A DNA stretch of 64,000 bases from an uncultured Coriobacteriales bacterium (GTDB lineage: Bacteria > Actinomycetota > Coriobacteriia > Coriobacteriales > UMGS124). The position numbers and the translations under genes were made by a program. The stretch covers positions 12,213 to 76,212 of the forward strand of contig CABQHM010000006.1 of NCBI GenBank assembly GCA_902464015.1, read 5' to 3'. Each line of letters starts with the position of its first letter. Position 1 is the stretch's first letter. Below are positions 50,271 to 59,500 of this stretch, in pieces. The notes beneath the pieces are model-generated. The model did not search any database, had not been told where the DNA came from, and saw only the letters and a program-made list of their open reading frames with translations.

Positions 50271-52763
50271 TTACCCGATGCGTTCGAAGAGATGGCCGCT
50301 TGTCGCGCTAGCAGCGCGGGGGGCGGCCATCTTGCCGTTGCGGACGGCATCGAGGGCGGCCTTCACGTGATGCACGGCGTCGGCTGTCTCCTGGGGGCTG
50401 TCGCACAGGCGGCAGTCCACGCCGAAGCGGCTAACGCCGCAGCGCATGAGCTCGGCCATCTGCGGCGTGGCGTCGAGAACCTCAGCCTGCCACACGCCGG
50501 CACGACCCAGGGCGTCGGAGGTCACGATGCTCGGGCGGTCGAACTCGTCGCGCATCTCGAGCTTGAGCGAGCGACGTGCGCACGTCGCGCAGGTCTTGGA
50601 GCAGTCGCCCATGCTCTGCAGCATGCAGTGCTCGCAGGTCATGGTGCGGATGTGTCCCCAGACCTTCATGCCGAGTTCAAGCTCGCTCGTCGCGGCGAGC
50701 TGGGAAATCTCGAGCAGGTCGAGCTCGCAGGAGAGCCATGCACCCGTGACGCCGTGCGCTGCCATGAACTCGAAGGCGGGGGCGTTGTGCAGCTCCATCT
50801 CGTCGGTAAGCCAGATGTCGGCCTTGCCCGTGTGCGCTTCCTCGAGCCAAGAGACGTTTGAGACGGCAATCTCACGGGCGCCCGTCAGGTCGAGGTCGTC
50901 CACTGCCGCGTGGTCGGCTGTGCGTGCGACGGCGGGCAGGATGCAGATGACGCCGTCGGGCCACGCCGCGTCGGTCTGACCAGGGGCATCCGTGCGCCTG
51001 CGGGCGCTGCTTGCCGGGCCAAGAGCCAGGTCGATGGCCGAGACATAGACGAGGTCGGCTCCGGCCTCGAGTGCCGCCTGGGCATCCTCGGGAGTGGTCA
51101 CGTGGGCGCAGAGCTTGGCCTGCGAGGGGTCGCAGGCGCCGCGCCTTTTGCGTGCGCTGAGGCTTAAGGGGGCGGGTGCCGTCGAGAGCTCGCCGTCCGT
51201 CCAGGGCTTCAGAATCTCGTCTTTGAGCGCCCGCACAGCCTCGGCGCGCACGGCGTGCACGGCCGAAAACGACATGCCGACGCCTTCGTCCATCTCGATA
51301 TCCCAGCTGGCAGCTTCAAAGGGGCTGGTGCCAAAGCGTCCCACGTGCTCGCGCAGGTCCTCCTCGCTCACGGCTCGGCTGCGGGCCGCCTCCACGCAGA
51401 ACCCCGCGGCGCGTGCGCACACGACGTCGCGTCCCATGTCGGGATGGGCGTCTCCGGCGCGCGTCTCAAGCTCGACGGTGAAAGGCTCGCCGAGGCGCGC
51501 AATGACATGCACGTGCACCGCACGCTTGCGGGGCCAGGCACGTGCGGCGAACTCGCGGGCCTGCGTCATGCCGTGCTCGCTGCGGATGACGCGCACATCG
51601 CAGCCGGCGCCCATGGCGCGCGGCAAGTCGAGCGCGAGCTGAGTGGGTCCGTCGGTCGTGCGCGGGCAGGGTGCCGTCACATAGTCGTCGAAGTTGTCGG
51701 GGTTGCGAATCTCGAGAAGGTCGCCAACTCCTACAGGTTCGGTGAGGTCGGCGATGGCCTTCTTGCCTTTTGCCTGGATGATGCAGCCCGCATATTGACC
51801 GCGGTTGTTGCCGCGCTCGTAGCTCATGAAGTCGTTGTCGTGCTTGCCGTGCAGGTAACCGTCGGTGAAGTTGCGGTTGAAGGCGCGTGCCAGGTCGCGC
51901 ATGACCGCGGCGTCCACACGAGGGTCTTCGCCCTGCTCCCACTCGTCGAGCGCGGCGCGGTAGGCCTTCGTGACGGTGCCCACATAGTCGGGGGCCTTCA
52001 TCCTGCCCTCGAGTTTCATGCTCGCGCACCCCGCTTCGACGAGCGCGTCGATGTCGGCGATCGTGCAGTTGTCGCGCGGCGACATGAGGCGCGTGCCGTT
52101 CATGCGGTCGCGCTGCGTGCCCTTTTCGTCGACGAGGCGGTAGGGCAGGCGGCAAGGCTGGCGGCACAGACCGCGGTTGGCCGACTTTCCGCGTTGCATG
52201 CTGCTGAGCAGGCACAGCCCCGAGTAGCACACGCAGATGGCGCCGTGTGCGAACACCTCGAGCTCGACGCCCTCATGCGAGCACGACTCGATTTCGGGAA
52301 GCGTCATCTCGCGCGACAGCGTCACGCGCGAGCAGCCGGCCTCTTTGGCAAAGCGAACGCCTGCGGCATCGTTGACGTTGCCCTGGGTGGAGAGGTGGAT
52401 CTCGATCTGCGGCCACAGGGTGCGCGTCAGCGAGATGAGGCCCCAGTCGGCCATGATGAAGGCGTCGGCGCCGGCGAGGTGGCAGTCGTGCACGAGGGCG
52501 AGCGCCCGGGGCATCTCCTCTTGGGCGATGAGGATGTTCACCGTGATGTAGACGCGCGCGCCTGCCAGATGGGCCAGCTCGCAGCACTCGCGGAGCTGGT
52601 CGAGGTCCAGGTTGTCGGCGTTGCGTCGCGCATTGAAGCTGCCAAGGCCGCAGTAGATGGCATCGGCCCCTGCAGCGAGCGCTGCCTTGAACGCGTCCTG
52701 TGTTCCAGCCGGGCTCAAAAGCTCGGGGGCCTTGTGCGTGCGCTGCATCTGCGTTGCGTCCAT
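50271..52763 (-). CDS. U32 family peptidase (RlhA/YdcP-like)
   Basis: An 830-residue protein with an N-terminal TIM-barrel U32 domain: ELLSPAGTQDAFKAALAAGADAIYCG, EIHLSTQGNV, the family signature EVFAHGAICVCYSGLCLLSS, and cysteines RGLCRQPCR that probably bind an Fe-S cluster. A middle DUF3656-like region follows, then a C-terminal barrel-like half with CEHCMLQSMGDCSKTCATC. Family members RlhA and TrhP hydroxylate 23S rRNA or tRNA together with Fe-S chemistry, so RNA modification is more likely than proteolysis. ATG 52763 starts at the conserved region; longer in-frame extensions run into the tgt promoter region. It diverges from tgt, another RNA-modification gene. Confidence 0.85.
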   Translation of the reverse strand: MDATQMQRTHKAPELLSPAGTQDAFKAALAAGADAIYCGLGSFNARRNADNLDLDQLRECCELAHLAGARVYITVNILIAQEEMPRALALVHDCHLAGADAFIMADWGLISLTRTLWPQIEIHLSTQGNVNDAAGVRFAKEAGCSRVTLSREMTLPEIESCSHEGVELEVFAHGAICVCYSGLCLLSSMQRGKSANRGLCRQPCRLPYRLVDEKGTQRDRMNGTRLMSPRDNCTIADIDALVEAGCASMKLEGRMKAPDYVGTVTKAYRAALDEWEQGEDPRVDAAVMRDLARAFNRNFTDGYLHGKHDNDFMSYERGNNRGQYAGCIIQAKGKKAIADLTEPVGVGDLLEIRNPDNFDDYVTAPCPRTTDGPTQLALDLPRAMGAGCDVRVIRSEHGMTQAREFAARAWPRKRAVHVHVIARLGEPFTVELETRAGDAHPDMGRDVVCARAAGFCVEAARSRAVSEEDLREHVGRFGTSPFEAASWDIEMDEGVGMSFSAVHAVRAEAVRALKDEILKPWTDGELSTAPAPLSLSARKRRGACDPSQAKLCAHVTTPEDAQAALEAGADLVYVSAIDLALGPASSARRRTDAPGQTDAAWPDGVICILPAVARTADHAAVDDLDLTGAREIAVSNVSWLEEAHTGKADIWLTDEMELHNAPAFEFMAAHGVTGAWLSCELDLLEISQLAATSELELGMKVWGHIRTMTCEHCMLQSMGDCSKTCATCARRSLKLEMRDEFDRPSIVTSDALGRAGVWQAEVLDATPQMAELMRCGVSRFGVDCRLCDSPQETADAVHHVKAALDAVRNGKMAAPRAASATSGHLFERIG

Positions 52764-52828
52764 GTTCTCGTTCTTTCGTGGTTGAGCGCTCGGTCGTGGT
52801 AATCCGTGCGTGTTTGCTGGAAGTACAG

Positions 52829-52845
52829 TAGAATGGCTTATTCTA
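52829..52845. promoter_or_regulatory. Symmetrical TAGAAT dyad between U32 peptidase gene and tgt
   Basis: TAGAAT-GGCTT-ATTCTA is a perfect 6-bp dyad with a 5-bp spacer. Each half reads as a -10 element on its own strand, so it may be two back-to-back -10 boxes for the divergent genes, or an operator. No strong -35 is visible on either side. Confidence 0.4.
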
Positions 52846-52921
52846 TACCGCAGAAACCGCCTTGCGCCCCCTGTCTGCACGATGGACGCGGGCATTACGC
52901 AACTCATGACAAGGAGAGCTC

Positions 52922-54064
52922 TTGAGCGATTCGAAGCTGTTTACCTACGAGGTCCTCGCCGAGGACCCCGGCACGCATGCCAGGGCCGGTGTCTTCCACA
53001 CCGCCCATGGCGACATTCACACGCCCGTCTTCATGCCGGTGGGCACCAAGGGCACCGTCAAGGGTCTGCTTCCCGACACGGTCGCCTCCCTGGGCGCCCA
53101 GATCGTGCTCAACAACACCTACCACCTGGAGATGAGGCCCGGTTCTGAGACCGTCGCCGAGTTCGGCGGCGTGCACAAGTTCATGAACTGGGACAAGCCC
53201 ATCCTCACCGATTCGGGCGGCTTCCAGGTCTTCTCCCACGGCGACCTCGTCAAGCTTTCCGACGGCGGCGTTGAGTTCCGCGCCGACGACTACGACGGCA
53301 AGCACGTCTTCTGGTCGCCCGAGGACAACATGGCCATCGCGCAGCGCCTGGGCTCAGACATCTGCATGCAGCTCGACCAGTGCGTGGGCTACCCGGCCGA
53401 TCGCTCGCAGGTGGAGCGTGCCGTGGAGCTCTCCAGCCGTTGGGCCGACCGCTGCTTTGCGGCTCACACGCGTCCCGACCAGGCCCTCTTCGGCATCGTA
53501 CAGGGCGGCATGCACCTTGACCTGCGCGTGCGCTCCCTTGAGCACCTCGAGAACTGCGGCAACTTCCCGGGCTACGGCATCGGCGGCTACAGCGTGGGAG
53601 AGCCCCATGAGCTCATGTTCGAGACGCTTGCCCCGCTCGCCTCCCAGTACATGCCCCGCAACAAGCCCCGCTACCTCATGGGTGTGGGCAACCCCACGAC
53701 GCTTGTGCGCGGCGTTGCCTGCGGCATCGACATGTTCGACTGCGTGCTGCCCACCCGCACCGCCCGCTCGGGGACGGCGTTCTCCCACTTTGGCCGCATG
53801 AACATGAAGAACGCCAAGTACGCCCACGACCATGGCCCCATCGACCCCGAGTGCACGTGCCCTGTGTGCACGGGCGGCTACACCCGCGGGTACATCCGTC
53901 ACCTCGTGACGCAAAAGGAGATGCTCGCGGGCATCCTGCTCTCCATCCACAACGTCTATTTCCTCGTGCACCTCATGGATTTGGCCCGTGAGGCCATCAT
54001 GGCCGGCACATACAAGCAGTTCCTGGACGCGTGGATGTCAAGCCCTGCCGCAAACGATTACTAA
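52922..54064 (+). CDS. tgt: tRNA-guanine transglycosylase (queuine/preQ1)
   Basis: Tgt exchanges guanine 34 of GUN-anticodon tRNAs for preQ1. The 380-residue protein has TPVFMPVGTKGTVK, LNNTYHLEMRPG, TDSGGFQVFS with the general-acid Asp, GIVQGG, MGVGNPTTLV, GIDMFDCVLPTR with the nucleophilic Asp, and the zinc ligands CTCPVC...H. The start is TTG 52922 with AAGGAG 5 nt upstream; no ATG is suitably placed. QueA and QueH for the later steps are encoded at 35538-37362. Confidence 0.96.
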   Translation: MSDSKLFTYEVLAEDPGTHARAGVFHTAHGDIHTPVFMPVGTKGTVKGLLPDTVASLGAQIVLNNTYHLEMRPGSETVAEFGGVHKFMNWDKPILTDSGGFQVFSHGDLVKLSDGGVEFRADDYDGKHVFWSPEDNMAIAQRLGSDICMQLDQCVGYPADRSQVERAVELSSRWADRCFAAHTRPDQALFGIVQGGMHLDLRVRSLEHLENCGNFPGYGIGGYSVGEPHELMFETLAPLASQYMPRNKPRYLMGVGNPTTLVRGVACGIDMFDCVLPTRTARSGTAFSHFGRMNMKNAKYAHDHGPIDPECTCPVCTGGYTRGYIRHLVTQKEMLAGILLSIHNVYFLVHLMDLAREAIMAGTYKQFLDAWMSSPAANDY

Positions 54065-54071
54065 TTAGGCT

Positions 54072-54077
54072 TATACT
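54072..54077 (+). promoter_or_regulatory. -10-like hexamer upstream of secD
   Basis: TATACT (five of six matches) lies 62 nt before secD, in the tgt-secD gap. The -35 is not clear. A GC-rich bulged hairpin follows at about 54094-54123. Confidence 0.35.
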
Positions 54078-54138
54078 GTCGTAATCTGTCAGTGCCGAGG
54101 CGCGTGTTGTCGCGTGCCCGGCAAACAAGGGAGCTGAT

Positions 54139-55623
54139 ATGTCGGATAAGAACGCTGAGCCGCACAGCGTGGCTCAAGCCTGGGCGGAAGCCTCGGGCAC
54201 GGCGCGACCTGCACCGAAGAAATCCAAGAAGAAGCCGCACAAGAAGGCGATGAAGCCCGATGTGCGCCGCTACGTGAGCGTGCTCGTGGTGCTAGTCGTG
54301 CTGCTTGCCGTGTGCTTCGTGGGCTTCTGGCCGCTTGACCAGAAGATCACGCAGGGCCTCGACATCAAGGGCGGCGTCTCGGTCATCATGACCGCCGACA
54401 AGCCCGACGGCTCGGACGTCACCGACACCGACATGGAGTCGGCCGTGGCAATCGTCACGAACCGCGTTAACTCCCTGGGCGCCAGCGAGGCCACCGTTCA
54501 GCGTCAGGGCACGAACCAGATTCTCATTCAGATTCCTGGCGCCACCAACGCCCAGGAGGTCATCGACACCATGGGCACCACCGGCACCCTTGAGTTCGTC
54601 GACCTCAACGACATCGCCGACCAGGATGCCCTGGCCAAGATCAACGCCGGCGCCACGGGCGTGAAGCTTGAGCCCGGCACCTATGAGGCCTTCATGACCG
54701 GCGACCAGATCGAGAGCGTCACCATCGGCATGCAGAGCTCGGGCAGCGCCTATTATTCCGTGAACCTGCACCTCGACGCCCAGGGCACCAAGGCCTTCGG
54801 CGACGTGACGAGGGTTCTGGCTGACACGAAGAGCCGCATCGCCATCCTGCTCGACGGCGTGGTCCAGAGCGCCCCTGCCGTGCAGACCGCCATCACCAAC
54901 GGCGACGTCTCCATCACGGGCAACTACTCCCTCGAGGAGGCCAAATCGTTCAAGACCGTCCTGGAGTCCGGTGCCCTTCCCGTGACGCTTGAGTACTCCG
55001 AGTCCAGCTACGTCGGCCCCACGCTCGGACAGGACTCCCTCATGCAGGGCCTTGTGGCCGTCGTTGTCGGCTTTATCCTCATCCTTGTGTACCTGTTCGT
55101 GTTCTACCAGGGCATGGGTCTCATCACCGCCGGCGCACTGCTCACCTTCGGCATCGTCTACCTGGGTATCTTTGCCGCACTTTCCTCGATGGGCCTCTTT
55201 GCGCTCTCGCTGTCCGGCCTTGCCGGCGTCGTGCTGACCATCGGTATGGCGGCCGACTCCACCATTCTCGTGCTTGAGCGTTTCCGTGAGGAGCTGCGTG
55301 CGGGCAAGTCCGTTCGCACTGCCTCCATCTCCGGTTCCAAGCACGGCATCATGACCGCCCTCGATGCCGGCGTGGTGTCGCTCATCTCCGCCCTGGGCCT
55401 GTTCTTCCTCACCACGGGCTCGGCGCGCGGCTTCGGCCTCACGCTTGCCCTGGGCGTCCTCTGCTCGTTCTTTACGCTGCTCATGTTCACCACTCCCGCC
55501 ATTCGCCTGCTTGGCCGCGGCGCCGTGGAGAAGAACCCCGGCTTCTGGGGCGTCAAAGCCGACATGGAAGAGGCAAAGAAGCCCGCTGCCTCTGCCGTGA
55601 AGGGGGGTGAGCAGGATGCGTAG
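54139..55623 (+). CDS. secD: Protein translocase subunit SecD
   Basis: SecD, with SecF, uses the proton-motive force to help proteins leave the Sec channel. The 494-residue protein has a Lys-rich cytoplasmic N-terminus, a first membrane helix (RYVSVLVVLVVLLAVCFVGF), the family start QGLDIKGGVSVIM, a periplasmic domain, and five C-terminal helices with GLAGVVLTIGMAADSTILVLER. AGGGAG precedes the ATG. No yajC gene lies upstream, its usual place. The stop overlaps the secF start. Confidence 0.95.
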   Translation: MSDKNAEPHSVAQAWAEASGTARPAPKKSKKKPHKKAMKPDVRRYVSVLVVLVVLLAVCFVGFWPLDQKITQGLDIKGGVSVIMTADKPDGSDVTDTDMESAVAIVTNRVNSLGASEATVQRQGTNQILIQIPGATNAQEVIDTMGTTGTLEFVDLNDIADQDALAKINAGATGVKLEPGTYEAFMTGDQIESVTIGMQSSGSAYYSVNLHLDAQGTKAFGDVTRVLADTKSRIAILLDGVVQSAPAVQTAITNGDVSITGNYSLEEAKSFKTVLESGALPVTLEYSESSYVGPTLGQDSLMQGLVAVVVGFILILVYLFVFYQGMGLITAGALLTFGIVYLGIFAALSSMGLFALSLSGLAGVVLTIGMAADSTILVLERFREELRAGKSVRTASISGSKHGIMTALDAGVVSLISALGLFFLTTGSARGFGLTLALGVLCSFFTLLMFTTPAIRLLGRGAVEKNPGFWGVKADMEEAKKPAASAVKGGEQDA

Positions 55624-56578
55624 CCATTTCAAGCATGAGATTCGGTTCGTCAAGCATCGCAACCTGTTCTTTACTATCTCGCTCGTACTCGTCGTGCTTT
55701 CCATCGCCGGTCTTCTGTTCCGCGGCCTCAACTTCGGCATCGAGTTCCTCGGTGGCTCGCAGGTCACGTTCAACGACGCCGCCGGCGTGACGCAGTCTCA
55801 GCTGCGCGACGCCTTCTCCGACCAGGGCCAGCCTGACGCCGTCGTTCAGACCACCTCGGTCAACGACGTCGACGGCTTCATGGTGCGCACCGGCGAGACC
55901 GACCCCGTCGAGGCAAACGCCGTGGCTTCTGCCGTGGCGCAGCAGGTCGGCATCGCGGACAACACGTTCTCCGTCACCACCATCGGCCCCAACTGGGGCG
56001 GCGACATCACGCGCTCCATGGCGATCGCCTTCGTGGTCGTCATCGCGCTCATCATCCTGTATGTCTCTGTGCGCTATGAGTTCAAGATGGCCCTCATGGG
56101 CGTCCTGTCCCTGGCTCAGGTGCTCGTGATCGTCATGGGCATCTACTCCTGGACGCAGATGGAGGTCACGCCCAACGTCGTGGCGGCCCTGCTCACCATC
56201 ATGGGCTACTGCCTCTACGACACCGTCGTGGTGTTCAACCGCGTCAACGAGAACATCCGCGGCCTTCGCGACGGCGTGCACCGCACGGCCATGCAGATCA
56301 CCAACTGGTCTGAGAACCAGGTCATCGTGCGTTCGCTCAACACCTCCATCACCTCTGTGGTGCCCGTGTTCATCCTCCTGCTTTTCGGCGGCGACACCCT
56401 CAAGGGCTTCGCCTTCGCCATGGTGTGCGGCCTCGTGCTGAGCACCTACTCCTCGCTTGTCCTTGCCGCGCCTGCCTATGCGCTGTGGAAGGGCCGCGAG
56501 CCGCAGTGGCGTGAAGCTGAGAAGCGTTACGGCGACAAGGCCGCCGACGCTTCTCCCGACACCAAGCAGGGCCGCTAA
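55616..56578 (+). CDS. secF: Protein translocase subunit SecF
   Basis: Partner of SecD in the accessory Sec complex. The 320-residue protein has a first helix LFFTISLVLVVLSIAGL, then LNFGIEFLGGSQVTF (family signature), a periplasmic domain, and five helices including ALLTIMGYCLYDTVVVFNR with the conserved Asp-Thr. ATG 55616 overlaps the secD stop and has AAGGGGGG upstream; GTG 55607 would add three residues. Its stop overlaps the recJ start as TAATG, so secD-secF-recJ are translationally linked. Confidence 0.95.
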   Translation: MRSHFKHEIRFVKHRNLFFTISLVLVVLSIAGLLFRGLNFGIEFLGGSQVTFNDAAGVTQSQLRDAFSDQGQPDAVVQTTSVNDVDGFMVRTGETDPVEANAVASAVAQQVGIADNTFSVTTIGPNWGGDITRSMAIAFVVVIALIILYVSVRYEFKMALMGVLSLAQVLVIVMGIYSWTQMEVTPNVVAALLTIMGYCLYDTVVVFNRVNENIRGLRDGVHRTAMQITNWSENQVIVRSLNTSITSVVPVFILLLFGGDTLKGFAFAMVCGLVLSTYSSLVLAAPAYALWKGREPQWREAEKRYGDKAADASPDTKQGR

Positions 56579-59500
56579 TGGCGTCCCTGGCCCGCAACAG
56601 GCGCTGGGAGGTAGTTCCCTTCGACGCCGGCGCCGCTCAGCTCATCGAGGACTCCTGCGGGGTGTCGTCGCTTGCCGCGCGCATCATGGCTGGCAGGGGC
56701 ATCTGCGATGCGCAGCAGGCCAGGGACTTTCTCTCGCCGTCGCTCGACCGTGACTGGGCCGACCCGCTTCTCATCCCAGGCCTGGATGCCGTCGTCGCCC
56801 GCCTGCAGCATGCCCTTGAGGCAGGGGAGCACATCGCGGTCTTCGGCGACTTCGACGTCGACGGCATCAGCGCCACCTGCCTTCTGACGAGCGGCCTGCG
56901 CGACCTCGGCGGCAACGTCACCCCGTTCATCCCCAAGCGCTTCGGTGAAGGCTACGGCCTGTCGCAGATCGCCGTCGAGCGGCTGCTGGAGATGTGCGCC
57001 CCCGACCTCATCGTCACTGTCGACACCGGCATCGCCTCTGCAAAGGAGTGCGCCGAGCTGCTCGAACGCGGCATCGACGTCGCCGTGACCGACCACCATG
57101 AGCCTGGCGACCTCGTGCCGCAGGGTGTGCCGGTGTGCGACCCCAAGCTCGACCCCGAGTGTCCTTCCCGCGAGCTTGCCGGTGTCGGTGTCGCCCTCAA
57201 GGTCATTGACGAGCTCGGTCACCGTATGGGCCAGCCCGACCTGTGGCGCGAGTACACCGACATCGCTACGCTGGGCACGGTGAGCGACATGATGCTGCTC
57301 ACCGGCGAGAACCGCTCGCTTGTGGCCGAGGGCATCGCGCGCCTACGTCGGGTTGAAAACCCCGGTCTGGCTGCGCTTGCGGTGCAGGCCCGTCGCGACC
57401 TCACTCAGATGTCTGCCGACGACCTGGCCTTCTCCCTTATCCCGCGCATGAACGCCGCGGGCAGGATGGACGACCCGGCCATCGCGCTCAACCTCCTCAT
57501 GGAGCGCGACCCACAAGAGGCCGAGCGCATCGCCATGCGCCTTGAGGACATCAACCGCGAGCGCCGCGCCATCGAGCGCCAGCTTTTTGACGATGCCAAC
57601 GCGCTCGTTGAGGCAACCTACGAAGGCGGCCGTGTCATCGTCGTGGGCGGGGAGGGGTGGCACGAGGGCGTCAAGGGCATCGTCGCGAGCCGCATCGTGA
57701 GCCTCTACCATGTGCCCGTCATCCTCTTCACCATCTCCGACGGCGTGGCGCGCGGCTCGGGCCGAAGCGTCGGCGACGTCAACCTTTTCGAGGCCGTCGA
57801 GAGCTGCTCGGTCCTGCTCATCCGTTTCGGCGGCCATGCAGGTGCCGTGGGCATCACGCTCGACGCCGGCAACCTCGACGCCTTCCGCGACCGGATGGAA
57901 GAGTACCTTGCGGCGCTGCCCCCCGAGGATTTCGAAGACCGCCTGAGCGTCTCGGCCGTGGTGGACCTCGCCGAGGTCACGGTCGACAACATCTCCTCGC
58001 TTTCGGTGCTTCAGCCCTTCGGCCAGGGCAATGAGACGCCCGCGCTTGCAGTCACCGGCGCCACGATGACGGACCGCCGTCGCCGTGGCGAGGAGGGCAA
58101 GCACCTCTCCTTCCTTGCAAACGACGCAAGCGGCTCCTGCCAGGCCATCATGTTCAACGCCGAGAACGTCGAGGCCCTCGTCGAGTGCGACGAGGCGGTC
58201 GACATCGTCTTTGAGCCTAAGGTTGAGACGTGGCAGAACCGCGTGAGCTGCAAGATGCACGTCAAGGACGTGCTTCTGCGCGACGCACGCGACGCCGAGG
58301 CGCCCGACCCCGCCACCGTGCGGCTCGTTGAGGCCCTTTTCGAAAACGCCGACCAGTACATTTCCGAAAGCGAGCTCGAGAGCCTCGCCAACGCCTCGCA
58401 GTTCCATACGAAGGTCGTCGGTGTCACGTTCGACGGCAGGCAGAGCATTGTGGCTCGTCTGCAGCCCGGTGACGCCCTGCGCCTCGAGCGCGAGCCTTCC
58501 AACCCCAACGACCCCAAGGCGGTCGCCCTCATCGACCCCAACGGCGATCGCGTGGGCTATCTCAAGCGCTTCATAGCCGCCGCCATCGCGCCGCGCATCG
58601 ATCGCGGTGCGGCCTACCGTGCCGTTGTCGAGAACATCACGGGCGGCGTCGACGGTAGACCCGTCGGCGTCAACGTGTTGGTCAGCATCGAGACTGGTGC
58701 TGCGTGCGCCGACGAGCTCGAACAAGCCAACGCCCGCGCTGCCGAGAGGGCGCGCCTGGCGGCGATGTCCTCCAAAGACGTGACCGACGAGCTGCGCAGG
58801 CTCCTCATCGGCGAGCACGAGCTTTTGCCTGCCCAGGCGCGCGCCCTTGAAAACCTCGAGGCCGGCGTCTCGTCGCTGTGCGTCATGGCCACGGGTCGCG
58901 GCAAGTCGCTCATCTTCCATGTGCATGCGGCGCGCTGTGCGCTGCTGCACAACAAGGCAAGCGTGTTTGTCTACCCACTTCGTGCGCTTGTGAGCGACCA
59001 GGCCTACCACTTGGGCCGCGTCTTCGACAGCCTTGGTATGACGACGCGCGTGCTCACGGGCGAGACTGCGCTCGAGGACCGCGCCAGCGTGTTCGAGGGG
59101 CTTGCCTCGGGCGCTGTCGACATCGTCCTCACCACGCCCGAGTTTCTCGCCATCCACTCGGCCAAGTTTGCAAGTTCGGGCCGCGTCGGCTTTGTCGTGG
59201 TGGACGAGGCCCACCATGCGGGTCTGGCGGCCTCGGGCAACCGCAGCTCCTACCTCGACATGCCCCGCGTGCTCGACGAGTTGCGCCATCCCTGCGTGCT
59301 TGCCGTTACCGCGACGGCTTCTGCCAAGGTCGGCCAGGAGATCTGCCGCCTGCTCGACATTGCCCCGGACGGCGTCGTGCTTGACCCCTCGGTGCGCGAG
59401 AACCTGCATGTGAGCGACGAGCGCGGTCGCGCCGATCGTGACGAGCGCCTGGTGAGCCTGCTTGCCAGCGGTCAAAAGACGCTCGTGTATGTCAACTCCC

